64,000 nucleotides of DNA from Sphingomonadales bacterium UBA6157 (GCA_002423025.1 DIUN01000013.1:4388-68387); one strand, 5' to 3'; shown: positions 41,637-50,713, counted from the stretch's first letter. Numbers and translations are program-made. The notes: a model not told the origin generated them from the letters alone.

Positions 41637-42200
41637 TCAGGCCCGCCCGGCCACAGCGCTCAGGTGGCTCACATCGATGCCCAGCGTGCCGAATGCCGCC
41701 GGCCAGCGCCGGTCCAGCGCCGTATCGAAGAGCAGCGCCGCATCCCCCGGCGCTGTCTGCCAGCCATGCCGGGTCATCTCGCCCTCAAGTTGCCCGGCGC
41801 CCCAGCCGGTATAGCCCAGCGCCGCCAGCCACTTCGCCGGGCCCTTGCCGCCGGCAATGTCCTTCAGCACATCCAGCGTCGAAGTCAGCCCCCAGCTGTT
41901 GCCAACGGAAATGGTGCCCTGCCCGCTGTAATCCGGGCTGTGCAGCACGAACCCGCGCGATGGCTCGACCGGGCCACCAATCAGCACCGGCGCATCCATG
42001 GGCGTGGCGCCCGGGTCGATATCGAGCTGCTCCATGAGATCGCGCACCGTCATGTCGCTCATCGGCATGTTGGCAACGATGCCGAGCGCGCCTTCCTCAT
42101 CGTGCAGGCACATGGGGATGACAGCCCGCTCGAAGCGAGGGTCGCCGATGCCGGGCATGGAGAGCAGCAATTGGCCAGACAGAAACAATGGGGTATCCAT
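41637..42200 (-). CDS. YqgE/AlgH family protein (UPF0301)
   Basis: This 187-residue cytoplasmic protein matches UPF0301/AlgH. Visible blocks are FLSGQLLLSMPGIGDPRFERAVIPMCLHDEEGALGIVANMP, LIGGPVEPSRGFVLHS and LGYTGWGAGQLEGEM. AlgH was tied to alginate regulation in Pseudomonas, but its biochemical role is unknown. I chose MDTPLF (42200); an ATG at 42227 has no ribosome site either. It is divergent from the peroxiredoxin gene across 207 bases. Confidence 0.92.
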   Translation of the reverse strand: MDTPLFLSGQLLLSMPGIGDPRFERAVIPMCLHDEEGALGIVANMPMSDMTVRDLMEQLDIDPGATPMDAPVLIGGPVEPSRGFVLHSPDYSGQGTISVGNSWGLTSTLDVLKDIAGGKGPAKWLAALGYTGWGAGQLEGEMTRHGWQTAPGDAALLFDTALDRRWPAAFGTLGIDVSHLSAVAGRA

Positions 42201-42407
42201 ACTCAAGGATATATCAGCCGGGGTCATGAGGGAAAGGCCGCCGCTAGACGACACAGCGCAAATCCCCGCGACGCATGACCGCAGAACGAGAAAAAGCGCC
42301 CGGCGCTGCGACGCCTGCGGCATCAAGCACGATAGCCGCGCTGGACGCTGCGGGAGGCTGCGGCTATCGGAAGGCCGTAACTTTCTCATATCGGAAGGAT
42401 CTGCACC

Positions 42408-42893
42408 ATGACGATCAAGCCCGGCGACGCCATTCCCGCTGCCACGCTCATCAAGGCCACCGATGCCGGCCCCGCCCCCATCACCACCGCCGAGCTGTTC
42501 GGCGGCCGCACGGTGGCGCTGTTCTCGGTGCCCGGCGCCTTCACGCCCACCTGCTCGGCCAAGCACCTGCCCGGCTTCGTCAACAACGCCGCCGATCTGG
42601 CTGCCAAGGGCGTGGACGAGATCGTCTGCATCTCTGTCAACGATGCGTTTGTCATGGGTGCCTGGGGCAAGTCCGCCGCCGCCGATGGCAAGGTGACGAT
42701 GATCGCCGATGGCAATGCCGAGTTCACCAAGCTGCTCGGGCTTGAGATGGACGCCAGCAAATATGGCATGGGCATCCGCGGCCAGCGCTTCTCGATGCTT
42801 GTCAAGGATGGCATCGTGACGGAACTCAACGTGGAAGAGCCGGGCGCCTTCGCCGTCTCCACGGCCGAGCACATGCTGGCGCAGATCGCCTGA
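42408..42893 (+). CDS. Peroxiredoxin, Prx5 type
   Basis: This 161-residue thiol peroxidase has the Prx5-type active site VPGAFTPTCSAKHLPGF with peroxidatic Cys49, and the later VNDAFVMGAWGK and RSQRFSML-like (RGQRFSMLVKDG) segments. It reduces peroxides with glutathione or thioredoxin partners. A GGAAGGA site precedes the ATG and lies in the second copy of a 10-base direct repeat. Confidence 0.93.
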   Translation: MTIKPGDAIPAATLIKATDAGPAPITTAELFGGRTVALFSVPGAFTPTCSAKHLPGFVNNAADLAAKGVDEIVCISVNDAFVMGAWGKSAAADGKVTMIADGNAEFTKLLGLEMDASKYGMGIRGQRFSMLVKDGIVTELNVEEPGAFAVSTAEHMLAQIA

Positions 42894-42922
42894 GCGGACG
42901 TGCGGCGGGCAAGGACACACAG

Positions 42923-45283
42923 GTGAAAATTACCCGCCGCAGCCTGCTTGTTGCCTCCGGCGCCAGCGCCGCGCTGGCCATCGGCTGGGTTGTCTGGCCG
43001 CGCCGCCACGGCGCCGGCTGGACCGCCGATGTCGATGAGCATGTGCTCAACGCCTTTGTGAAGCTGGGCAAGGATGGCCGCGTAACCGTGGCCGTGCCGC
43101 AAGCCGAAATGGGCCAGGGCATCTGGTCCGGCCTCGCCCAGATTCTCGCCAGTGAGCTGGGTGCGGACTGGAAGACCGTGGCTGTCGAGCCGGCCCCGCT
43201 CGGCCCGGACTATGCCAACCGCGGCATGACTGCGGACATGACGGCGGAAATGTCCGGCGCCATGCGCGCCGTGGCGGAGTGGGCCGCCGGCCGCGTGGTG
43301 CAATATTTCGATCTGCAGGTCACCGGCGGCAGCACCTCGGTGCGCGGTTTCGAGGCGCCCTTGCGCGCCGCCGGCGCCGTGGCGCGTGAAATGCTGTGCC
43401 GCGCCGCTGCCCGTCGCTGGAATGTCAGCTGGACGGATTGCGACACCGCCAACGGCTTTGTGACGCACAAGGCCAATCGCCTGGCCTTTGCCGACGTGGC
43501 CGCCGAGGCCGCGCAGTTCGATCCGCCATCCTCCCCCACGCTGCGCGAAGGCCCCGGCCCCTATCTATCCGGCCAATCGGTGCTGCGACTCGACATCCCG
43601 TCCAAGACGGACGGCACCGCCATTTTCGGCGCCGATGTGCGGCTGCCGGGCATGATGTACGCCGCGATCGCGCAAGGCCCGATCGGCGCCAAGCGGCTCG
43701 GGATCAACCGCACGCGGCTGCCCGTCGGCTGCCGGATTGTCGAGCAGCCGGGCTTTGTCGCGGTGGTCGCGGATGGCTGGTGGGCCGCCAGGACCGGGCT
43801 GGAGGCACTGGAAATCCGCTACTCGCTGCCCGCCAACCCGGCCGGGCCGTGGATAGAGGCAAGCTACAAGGGCGCGCTTGAAAACCCCGGCACCGAAGTG
43901 CTGGTGGAGGGCGATGCAACGGCTGTGCTCGATGCGCCGGGCACGCTCAGCGCCGATTACACTCTGCCCTTCCTCGCCCATGCCTGCATGGAGCCGATGA
44001 CGGCGACGGCCCGCATCAAGGACGGCAAGTGTGAGATCTGGGCGCCCACCCAGTCCGCCAGCTTCGCCAACTGGGCCGTGGCGCGCACGCTCGGGCTTGA
44101 AGAGACGGACGTGACGATTTTCCCGACGCTGCTCGGCGGCGGCTTCGGCCGCAAGGTGGAGCATGACGCCGTGGTGCAGGCCGCACTCATCGCCAAGGCA
44201 GTTGACCGGCCGGTGCAGCTGATCTGGAGCCGGGAGGAAGATTTCGGCCATGATGTGTGGCGGCCAGCCGTGGCCGCCAGGGTGCGTGGCCTCGCCCGCT
44301 CCGGCACCGATGGCACCGGCATCGATGCGCTGGAGATCCGCCTTGCCGCGCCCGATATCAGCGCCGGCTTTGCCGCCCGCAACGCCCCTGCCATGGCAGG
44401 GGACCCCAAGGCCAGCGCCGGCGCGCTCGAAGGCGCCGGAGACATGCCCTATGCCATCGAGGCGATTCGGCTGGAGCATGCGCTGGTGGAAAGCCCGGTG
44501 CCGCTCGGCTTCTGGCGCTCGGTGGGCCACAGCTACACCAGCTTCATCTGCGAGAGCTTCATCGACGAACTGGCGCACGCCGCCGGCGCCGAGCCTGGCG
44601 CCTTTCGCCTGGCGTTGCTCAAGGACCAGCCGCGCCACGCCGCCGTGCTGCGCGCCGCGATCAACGCCTCGGGCGGGCTTGGGCGCGAAGAGGGCGAGAA
44701 CGGCCGCAACCTGGGCCGCGGCGTGGCGCTGTGGTCCTGCTTCGGCAGCATCGTGGCGCAGGTCGCCGAGGTGGAGACCATCCCCAACCAGCTGCCGCGC
44801 GTCACGCAGGTCTGGGCCGCCATCGATTGCGGCCGCATGATCAATCCGGACAGCGTGCGCGCCCAGGTCGAGAGCGGCATCATCTATGGCCTGACCGCAG
44901 CGCTGCATGGCCGCGCCAGCTTCCAGCAGGGCGAGGCCGAGCAGCGCAACTTCGATGCCTCACCACTGGTGGACCTTGCCACTGCACCCCGAGTCGAAGT
45001 CGTGCTCATCCGCTCCACGGAAGCCCCCGGCGGCGTCGGCGAGCCCGGCACCCCGCCGATCGCGCCGGCTGTCGCCAATGCGGTGTTCGCGGCTTCCGGG
45101 CTGCGGGTGCGGTCCCTGCCATTCCAGCCGATGCCGCCATCGCGCACCGGCACGACGCCGCCGCCAAACCCGGCCACCGAGCCACTGGTGGATAGCAACC
45201 CGGCCGCCAACACCCCGGCGGATACCCGCATCGAGGGCGAACCTGCGCCCGCAGCGCCCAAACGCGCCGGAGCCGGAGCATGA
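42923..45283 (+). CDS. Tat-exported molybdopterin-binding oxidoreductase subunit (IorB-like)
   Basis: This 786-residue protein resembles the large subunit of isoquinoline 1-oxidoreductase and related periplasmic aldehyde dehydrogenases. An N-terminal Tat-like signal (ITRRSLLVASGASAALAIGW) suggests export in folded form. The molybdopterin region includes PQAEMGQGIWSGLAQILASELG, LLGGGFGRKVEHDAVVQAA and GVGEPGTPPIAPAV, in which Glu707 is the conserved catalytic base. A Pro/Ala-rich tail of about 45 residues follows. The matching 2Fe-2S subunit (IorA) is not adjacent. GTG start with AAGGA upstream. It overlaps hemH by four bases. Confidence 0.9.
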   Translation: MKITRRSLLVASGASAALAIGWVVWPRRHGAGWTADVDEHVLNAFVKLGKDGRVTVAVPQAEMGQGIWSGLAQILASELGADWKTVAVEPAPLGPDYANRGMTADMTAEMSGAMRAVAEWAAGRVVQYFDLQVTGGSTSVRGFEAPLRAAGAVAREMLCRAAARRWNVSWTDCDTANGFVTHKANRLAFADVAAEAAQFDPPSSPTLREGPGPYLSGQSVLRLDIPSKTDGTAIFGADVRLPGMMYAAIAQGPIGAKRLGINRTRLPVGCRIVEQPGFVAVVADGWWAARTGLEALEIRYSLPANPAGPWIEASYKGALENPGTEVLVEGDATAVLDAPGTLSADYTLPFLAHACMEPMTATARIKDGKCEIWAPTQSASFANWAVARTLGLEETDVTIFPTLLGGGFGRKVEHDAVVQAALIAKAVDRPVQLIWSREEDFGHDVWRPAVAARVRGLARSGTDGTGIDALEIRLAAPDISAGFAARNAPAMAGDPKASAGALEGAGDMPYAIEAIRLEHALVESPVPLGFWRSVGHSYTSFICESFIDELAHAAGAEPGAFRLALLKDQPRHAAVLRAAINASGGLGREEGENGRNLGRGVALWSCFGSIVAQVAEVETIPNQLPRVTQVWAAIDCGRMINPDSVRAQVESGIIYGLTAALHGRASFQQGEAEQRNFDASPLVDLATAPRVEVVLIRSTEAPGGVGEPGTPPIAPAVANAVFAASGLRVRSLPFQPMPPSRTGTTPPPNPATEPLVDSNPAANTPADTRIEGEPAPAAPKRAGAGA

Positions 45284-46329
45284 ACGCCCCCGTGATAGCG
45301 CCCATCGCTGCCGAAGCCCTGCCCGCTACCGGGCCGATGCCCGCCGGCCACCCGCCGGTGCGCGTTGGCCGCGTCGGCGTGCTGCTGGTCAATCTCGGTT
45401 CGCCGGATGCGCCGGATGTGCCGTCCGTGAAGCGCTTCCTCGGCGAATTCCTTTCGGATCCGCGGGTCATCGAGATTCCGCAGTTCCTCTGGCAGCCGAT
45501 CCTCAAGCTGTTGATTCTCAACATCCGGCCGCGCACCACGGCGCAGAATTATGCCAAGGTGTGGACGCCGCAAGGCTCGCCCATCACCGCCATCACCCGC
45601 GCCCAGGCCGAGGCGCTGGCCGGGCGCTTCGGGCCGAATGTCGTGGTGGACTGGGCGATGCGCTATGGCACCCGCTCGATTCCCGAGCAGCTCAAGGCGC
45701 TGATGGACCAGGGCTGTGACCGGATCGTGCTGGCGCCGCTCTATCCGCAATATTCCGCCGCCACCAACGCCACGGTGGTCGATGCCGCCAATGCCGCCAT
45801 CGCCGGCTGGCGCTGGCAGCCGGCGCTGCGCACCATGCCGCCTTACTACGACAATCCGGACCATATCGCCGCGCTGGCCCGCAGCGTGCGGGACGAGATT
45901 GCCAAGCTCGAGTTCATGCCGGACCTGATCGTCACCAGTTTCCATGGCATGCCGCAGCGCACCCTCGACAAGGGGGATCCCTATCATTGCCAGTGCCTGA
46001 AGACCGGGCGGCTGCTGCAGGAGGCGCTGAACCTGCCGGTGAAGGTCACCTTCCAGTCCCGCTTCGGCCGGGCGGAGTGGCTGCGGCCCTATACCGATGG
46101 CACGCTGGAAACGCTGGCGGGCGAAGGCATCAAGAAAATCGCCGTGGTCTGCCCCGGTTTCTCGGCTGATTGCCTCGAAACATTGGAGGAAGTCGCCATG
46201 GAAGGCCGGGAAACCTTCATGGAGCACGGCGGCACGCACTTTGCCTATCTGCCCTGCCTCAACGACACGCCAAACGGCATCGAGATGCTGCACGCCCTCA
46301 TCACACGCGAACTTGCAGGCTGGGTTTAA
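45280..46329 (+). CDS. hemH: Ferrochelatase
   Basis: HemH inserts Fe2+ into protoporphyrin IX, the last step of haem synthesis. The 349-residue protein has VGVLLVNLGSPDAP, the catalytic His222 in TSFHGMP, RFGRAEWLRPYT and CPGFSADCLETLEE with the conserved acidic pair. Cysteines at about 291, 298 and 326 could bind a [2Fe-2S] cluster as in some alphaproteobacterial ferrochelatases; this is uncertain. A 28-residue Pro/Ala N-terminal extension precedes the fold. Its ATG overlaps the oxidoreductase stop. Confidence 0.96.
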   Translation: MNAPVIAPIAAEALPATGPMPAGHPPVRVGRVGVLLVNLGSPDAPDVPSVKRFLGEFLSDPRVIEIPQFLWQPILKLLILNIRPRTTAQNYAKVWTPQGSPITAITRAQAEALAGRFGPNVVVDWAMRYGTRSIPEQLKALMDQGCDRIVLAPLYPQYSAATNATVVDAANAAIAGWRWQPALRTMPPYYDNPDHIAALARSVRDEIAKLEFMPDLIVTSFHGMPQRTLDKGDPYHCQCLKTGRLLQEALNLPVKVTFQSRFGRAEWLRPYTDGTLETLAGEGIKKIAVVCPGFSADCLETLEEVAMEGRETFMEHGGTHFAYLPCLNDTPNGIEMLHALITRELAGWV

Positions 46330-46392
46330 CCCGCTAGACTTGGGTATGCGGACGGCAAGATGCCGGCGCATCTCTGGGGTAAGGTCTGGCAC

Positions 46393-47115
46393 ATGGCACG
46401 GGTAGCAATCGTCACTGGCGGCACACGCGGAATCGGCGAGGCGATCTGCCTCGCGCTCAAGGCGCAGGGCGTAACCGTCGCTGCCAACTATGGCGGCGAT
46501 GATGCCAAGGCCAAGGCCTTTACCGAACGCACCGGAATCCCCGCCTTCAAGTGGGACGTGGGCGACCATGAGGCCTGCCTTGCCGGCGTCGCCGCGGTGG
46601 AAGCCGCACTCGGCCCGGTCGATATCGTCGTCAACAACGCCGGCATCACGCGCGATGGCACCCTCATGAAGATGAGCTACGCGCAGTGGGAAGAGGTCAT
46701 CCGCGTCAACCTCGGTGGCTGCTTCAACATGGCCAAGGCAACCTTTGTGGGCATGAAGTCCCGCGGCTTCGGGCGCATCGTCAACATCGGCAGCATCAAC
46801 GGCCAGGCCGGCCAATATGGCCAGGTCAACTATGCCTCCGCCAAATCCGGCATCCATGGCTTCACCAAGGCGCTAGCACAGGAAGGCGCGCGCTTCGGCA
46901 TCACCGTCAACGCCATCGCACCGGGCTATATCGATACGGACATGGTTGCCGCCGTTCCGGCTGACGTGCTGGAGAAGATCGTCGCGAAAATCCCCGTCGG
47001 CCGCCTCGGCCAGGCCCATGAGATCGCGCGCGGTGTCGCCTTCCTCACCGCCGAGGATGCCGGCTTCGTGACTGGCAGCACCATGAGCATCAACGGCGGC
47101 CAGCACATGTATTGA
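46393..47115 (+). CDS. phaB: Acetoacetyl-CoA reductase PhaB
   Basis: This 240-residue short-chain dehydrogenase begins MARVAIVTGGTRGIGEAICLAL and has NNAGITRDGTLMKM, NIGSINGQAGQYGQVNYASAKSG (Ser, Tyr, Lys catalytic set) and GRLGQAHEIARGVAFL. This matches PhaB, which makes (R)-3-hydroxybutyryl-CoA with NADPH for polyhydroxybutyrate. The synthase and thiolase genes are not nearby. The start at 46393 fits the family; a frame from 46360 does not. FabG is the main alternative. Confidence 0.9.
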   Translation: MARVAIVTGGTRGIGEAICLALKAQGVTVAANYGGDDAKAKAFTERTGIPAFKWDVGDHEACLAGVAAVEAALGPVDIVVNNAGITRDGTLMKMSYAQWEEVIRVNLGGCFNMAKATFVGMKSRGFGRIVNIGSINGQAGQYGQVNYASAKSGIHGFTKALAQEGARFGITVNAIAPGYIDTDMVAAVPADVLEKIVAKIPVGRLGQAHEIARGVAFLTAEDAGFVTGSTMSINGGQHMY

Positions 47116-47134
47116 TGCGCTGGAGGGTGAGGGC

Positions 47135-47353
47135 GTGACACAGAAACACTCCCTCACCATCGCCGGCCATGCCACGTCACTGACGCTGGAGCCCATCTTC
47201 TGGGAGGCACTCAAGGCCGCCGCAGAGGCCGAGGGCAAGGCGCTGGCAGCGCTGGTCGCCGAGATCGACGAGGCGCGAACCACCAACCTTTCCAGCGCCA
47301 TCCGCGTCTGGCTGTATCAGCGGGCTGTTTGTGCCGGCAGCAGCGAGGATTAA
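47135..47353 (+). CDS. Small ribbon-helix-helix domain protein
   Basis: This 72-residue protein looks like the RHH_4 family of alphaproteobacterial ribbon-helix-helix proteins: a short strand (HSLTIAGHATSLTL), then EPIFWEALKAAAEAEGKALAALVAEID and NLSSAIRVWLYQRA. It could bind DNA as a dimer. The start is GTG with GGAGGGTGAG just upstream. It sits 19 bases after phaB and 9 bases before the dioxygenase gene, so all three probably share a transcript. Targets unknown. Confidence 0.8.
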   Translation: MTQKHSLTIAGHATSLTLEPIFWEALKAAAEAEGKALAALVAEIDEARTTNLSSAIRVWLYQRAVCAGSSED

Positions 47354-47362
47354 GCTCTCCCC

Positions 47363-48043
47363 ATGGTCACCATCATCCAGAACTTCCTTGGCGGCGACGA
47401 GCTTGCTGCCTGCCGCGCCGAACTTGAAGGCGCCGGCTGGGTGGACGGCAAGACGACGGCCGGCAAGCAATCCGCCAGCGTCAAGGCCAACCGCCAGCTG
47501 CCGCCGGACAGCCGCGCCTCACGCGAGTGGAGCGCCCGCATCCTCGAGCTGCTCGGCCAGAACCTGGCCTTCGTCTCCGCCGCGCTGCCGGACAAGATCC
47601 TGCCGCCGATGTTCAACCGCTATGGCGAGGGCGAGCATTACGGCCTGCATGTGGACAACAGCATCCGCACCGGCACCAACGGCGCCAAGCTGCGCAGCGA
47701 TCTTTCCGCCACGCTCTTCCTGTCCGATCCGGCGAGCTATGATGGCGGAGAGCTGCTCATCGAGACCAGCTTCGGCACGCCCAGCGTCAAGCTGCCCGCC
47801 GGCTCGCTGGTGATCTACCCGGCCAGCTCCCGGCACCGGGTGGCGCCTGTCACCCGCGGTGAACGGCTGGCGGCGATCTTCTGGGTGCAATCCATGGTTC
47901 GGGACGATGCCGCCCGCACCATGCTGCGCGAGTTGGACGTGACCGTGCAGGCCCTCACCGCCGAGCATGGCCACACCAATCGCCATGTCGTGACGCTCAC
48001 CGGCATGTACCACAACCTGCTGCGGCTCTGGGCCGAGGTCTAG
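47363..48043 (+). CDS. Fe(II)/2-oxoglutarate dioxygenase, PKHD-type hydroxylase (PiuC/YbiX)
   Basis: This 226-residue protein matches the PKHD-type hydroxylases near TonB siderophore receptor genes in other bacteria. Iron ligands are His96 and Asp98 (YGLHVDNS) and His158 (ASSRHRVAPV); Arg168 would hold 2-oxoglutarate. FNRYGEGEHYG and YDGGELLIE are family blocks. The substrate is unknown and no iron receptor gene is nearby. It is convergent with the peptide-binding lipoprotein gene with no gap. Confidence 0.93.
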   Translation: MVTIIQNFLGGDELAACRAELEGAGWVDGKTTAGKQSASVKANRQLPPDSRASREWSARILELLGQNLAFVSAALPDKILPPMFNRYGEGEHYGLHVDNSIRTGTNGAKLRSDLSATLFLSDPASYDGGELLIETSFGTPSVKLPAGSLVIYPASSRHRVAPVTRGERLAAIFWVQSMVRDDAARTMLRELDVTVQALTAEHGHTNRHVVTLTGMYHNLLRLWAEV

Positions 48044-49621
48044 CTACCGGCGCTTCTTCGGGTCCCGCACCAGCCGGTTCAGCGGGTGGCTGGCTGCCAC
48101 GTTGGGCATCCAGCCATCCACCTGCGGCGCCACCAGCGCCCAGCGCACCGGCGCGAACAGCCCGATGAGCGGCGGCCCGGCCAGCAGCGCCTGCTCGGCC
48201 TCCGCCAGCAGCCGCTCACGCTCGGCCGGGCCAGCAAGCGCCGCAGCATCGAGCAGCGCATCGGCGGCGGCATTGCAGTGCGGGCCGGCGCCGCAGCGGT
48301 AGCGGGCCAGCAGCGCTCCGGCATCGGGCACCGGCACGCTGGCCTCGCTCACCGCCAGATCAAAATTGCCGCGCGCAATCAGCCGCGCCCGCGCCGGAGC
48401 CGCAGCCTCGCTCACCACCAGGGTCACGCCAATGCGCGCCCAGTCCGCACCCACGCGCTCGGCGATGCTGCGATGCTCGCGTCCAGGCGGCAGCAGCAGC
48501 GTCAGCCGCAGCGGAGTCTCGGCAGTGTAGCCGGCCTTGGCCAACAGCGCCCGCGCCTCTTCCAGCGGCACATCCGCAGCAGCATCCTGCCCACCGATCG
48601 CCCGGCGCAGCCCGGCAGCGACGCCACGCGGCGGCGGCGGCTCAGCCTCGCCAGCCTCGCCTGCCACCGCCTCCAGCGGCTGCGGGCGCAGCGCCGGCGG
48701 CAGCAGCCCGGCGACAGGCGCCATGGCCGGAATGCCATAGCGCGCCGTCAGCGCCGGCCGGTCCACCGCCAGCGCCAGCGCGCGGCGCACGTCCGGCGAG
48801 GCCAGCGGGCCTTTCAAGCCATTGGCAAGATAGCCATAAACCCCCCACAGCGGATCAAGCCGCAGCACCTCGCGCCGGGCGGAGAGCCGCGCCTCGGAGA
48901 GCCCGGCCAGCCCTTCGCCGATCAGGATATCGGTTTCCCCCCGTCCGAACGCCGCCACGGCAGCCGCGGCATCGGAACTGGCGCCGATGCGAATCTCGGC
49001 AGGCCGCGCCTCGTCGCTCTGTTCCCGGGCGATGCGGGTGAGCGTGATCTGCTGGCTCGCATCGGTCTTTTCCAGCGCCCGTGCATAGCGGGTGAGAGTC
49101 GGCTTGCCGGGCCGGGTGATGGCAAGGCCAGGCTCGGCCAGCCAACCGAGCAGCAGCGGCGAGGCCGCCTCCAGCCGCAACTCCACCACCCGCGCGATCG
49201 GCGCCAGAACACCCAGCCGCGCCTCCGGCAGCCGCCGCGCCGCCACCGCCGCGGCATTGTCGATGCCCGCCGTGCGCAGCAGCGCGCCGCGCCGCGCCTC
49301 GCGCCGGAAAGCCGCCACCACATCCTCGGAAACCAGCGCCTTGCCATCGCTCCAGCGCGTCGGCCGCAGGCGCAGGATCAGGCTGCGGCCATCATCGACA
49401 AAGCGCCAGCTGGAGGCGAGGCCGCCCACCAGTTCCCCATTGCCATCGCGGGTGATGAGCGTCTGCACCGTCACCTGGTCCGCCAGCCTAGTGGCCAGCG
49501 GCCCCGGCATGTCGCTCTCGCCCAGCACCGTCACGCGCAGTTGCTCGCCCTCTGGCGCCGCGTCCCCACAGGCGGCCAGCAGCGCCAGCGCGGTGAGCGC
49601 AGCAAGGCGCGCACGGCTCAT
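48044..49621 (-). CDS. ABC transporter substrate-binding lipoprotein, family 5
   Basis: This 525-residue envelope protein has a lipobox LAAC (Cys18) and the solute-binding family 5 fold (peptide, nickel or oligosaccharide binding). Typical features are VTVQTLITRDGNGELVGGLASSWRFVDDGRSLILRLRPTRWSDGKALVSEDVV and SPDVRRALALAVDRPAL. An Ala/Gly/Pro-rich insertion (about 300-345) interrupts the second lobe. No permease or ATPase gene adjoins it, so it may feed a distant transporter. It is divergent from cysK. Confidence 0.88.
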   Translation of the reverse strand: MSRARLAALTALALLAACGDAAPEGEQLRVTVLGESDMPGPLATRLADQVTVQTLITRDGNGELVGGLASSWRFVDDGRSLILRLRPTRWSDGKALVSEDVVAAFRREARRGALLRTAGIDNAAAVAARRLPEARLGVLAPIARVVELRLEAASPLLLGWLAEPGLAITRPGKPTLTRYARALEKTDASQQITLTRIAREQSDEARPAEIRIGASSDAAAAVAAFGRGETDILIGEGLAGLSEARLSARREVLRLDPLWGVYGYLANGLKGPLASPDVRRALALAVDRPALTARYGIPAMAPVAGLLPPALRPQPLEAVAGEAGEAEPPPPRGVAAGLRRAIGGQDAAADVPLEEARALLAKAGYTAETPLRLTLLLPPGREHRSIAERVGADWARIGVTLVVSEAAAPARARLIARGNFDLAVSEASVPVPDAGALLARYRCGAGPHCNAAADALLDAAALAGPAERERLLAEAEQALLAGPPLIGLFAPVRWALVAPQVDGWMPNVAASHPLNRLVRDPKKRR

Positions 49622-49738
49622 GCTTTCCGTCCCGCGGCTGTTTTCAATTGGCTCATCGCAGCAACTCTAGCGCCGCTTGGCAGCGCAAAACCAGAGCTTC
49701 CTTGCCGCGCAGGGGCTTGCGGGAGTAAGCCTCTGCCC

Positions 49739-50713
49739 ATGCCCACCGACATTGCCCCCGATATTATCGCACTCATCGGCAATACGCCGCTGGTGAAGCT
49801 CAAGGCCCCGAGCGCCGAAACCGGCTGCACGATTCTCGCCAAGGCCGAGTTCCTCAATCCCGGCGGCAGCGTCAAGGACCGCGCGGCGCTCGGCATCATC
49901 GAGGATGCCGAGGCGCAGGGCCTGCTCAAGCCGGGCGGAATCATCGTGGAGGGCACCGCCGGCAACACCGGCATCGGCCTCGCGGTAGTGGCCAGCGCCC
50001 GCGGCTACCGCACCATCATCGTGATGCCCGAGACGCAATCCCGCGAGAAGCAGGATACGCTGCGCGCCCTGGGCGCCGAGCTGGTGCTGGTGCCGGCCGC
50101 GCCCTATTCCAACCCGGCGCATTATGTCCACACCTCGCGCCGCCTCGCCGAGGAGACGCCCGGCGCCATCTGGGCCAACCAGTTCGACAATGTCGCCAAC
50201 CGCATGGCGCACATCAAGACGACCGCGCGCGAAATCTGGGAGCAGACCGGCGGCGATATCGATGGCTTCACCTGCGCTGTCGGCACCGGCGGCACGCTGG
50301 CCGGCGTGGCGCTGGGCCTGCGCGCCGAAAAGCCCGGAATCACCATCGCCCTGACGGATCCGGAGGGCGCCGCGCTCTACAATTGGTTCGCCCATGGCGA
50401 GCTGAAGGGCGAGGGCTCGAGCGTCTCGGAGGGCATCGGCCAGAGCCGGATCACCGCCAATCTCGATGGGCTGACAGTGGATACACAATTCCGCGTGCCG
50501 GATACGGAAGGGCTGGCCTGGGTCCGCCGCCTCAATGCCGAGGAGGGCCTGTGCCTTGGCCTGTCCTCCGGCATCAACGTTGCCGGCGCGGTTCGGCTGG
50601 CCCGGCACATGGGCCCCGGCCACACCATCGTCACCATCTTGTGTGACAGTGGCTTGCGCTACCTCTCGACCATCTACAACGCCGAGTGGCTGGCCGCAAA
50701 AGGCCTTGCCTGA
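49739..50713 (+). CDS. cysK: Cysteine synthase (O-acetylserine sulfhydrylase)
   Basis: CysK makes cysteine from O-acetylserine and sulfide. The 324-residue PLP enzyme has LIGNTPLVKL, the PLP lysine Lys46 in NPGGSVKDRAAL, the substrate loop EGTAGNTGIGLA and the phosphate loop VGTGGTLAGV. The long antisense-derived frame upstream (from 48086) is not part of the gene; the true start is the ATG at 49739. GGGAG lies rather far upstream. Cystathionine beta-synthase is a less likely alternative. Confidence 0.95.
   Translation: MPTDIAPDIIALIGNTPLVKLKAPSAETGCTILAKAEFLNPGGSVKDRAALGIIEDAEAQGLLKPGGIIVEGTAGNTGIGLAVVASARGYRTIIVMPETQSREKQDTLRALGAELVLVPAAPYSNPAHYVHTSRRLAEETPGAIWANQFDNVANRMAHIKTTAREIWEQTGGDIDGFTCAVGTGGTLAGVALGLRAEKPGITIALTDPEGAALYNWFAHGELKGEGSSVSEGIGQSRITANLDGLTVDTQFRVPDTEGLAWVRRLNAEEGLCLGLSSGINVAGAVRLARHMGPGHTIVTILCDSGLRYLSTIYNAEWLAAKGLA

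Noticed and set aside
42201..42407. Possible small gene in the algH-peroxiredoxin gap (frame from 42275)
   Set aside because: The frame continues into the peroxiredoxin gene in the wrong phase and has no ribosome site or domain.
44884..46857. 657-codon minus-strand frame
   Set aside because: Antisense to the molybdopterin oxidoreductase, hemH and phaB; no domain seen.
48086..49738. Long N-terminal extension of the cysK frame
   Set aside because: The extension is antisense to the peptide-binding lipoprotein; CysK homology starts at the ATG at 49739.
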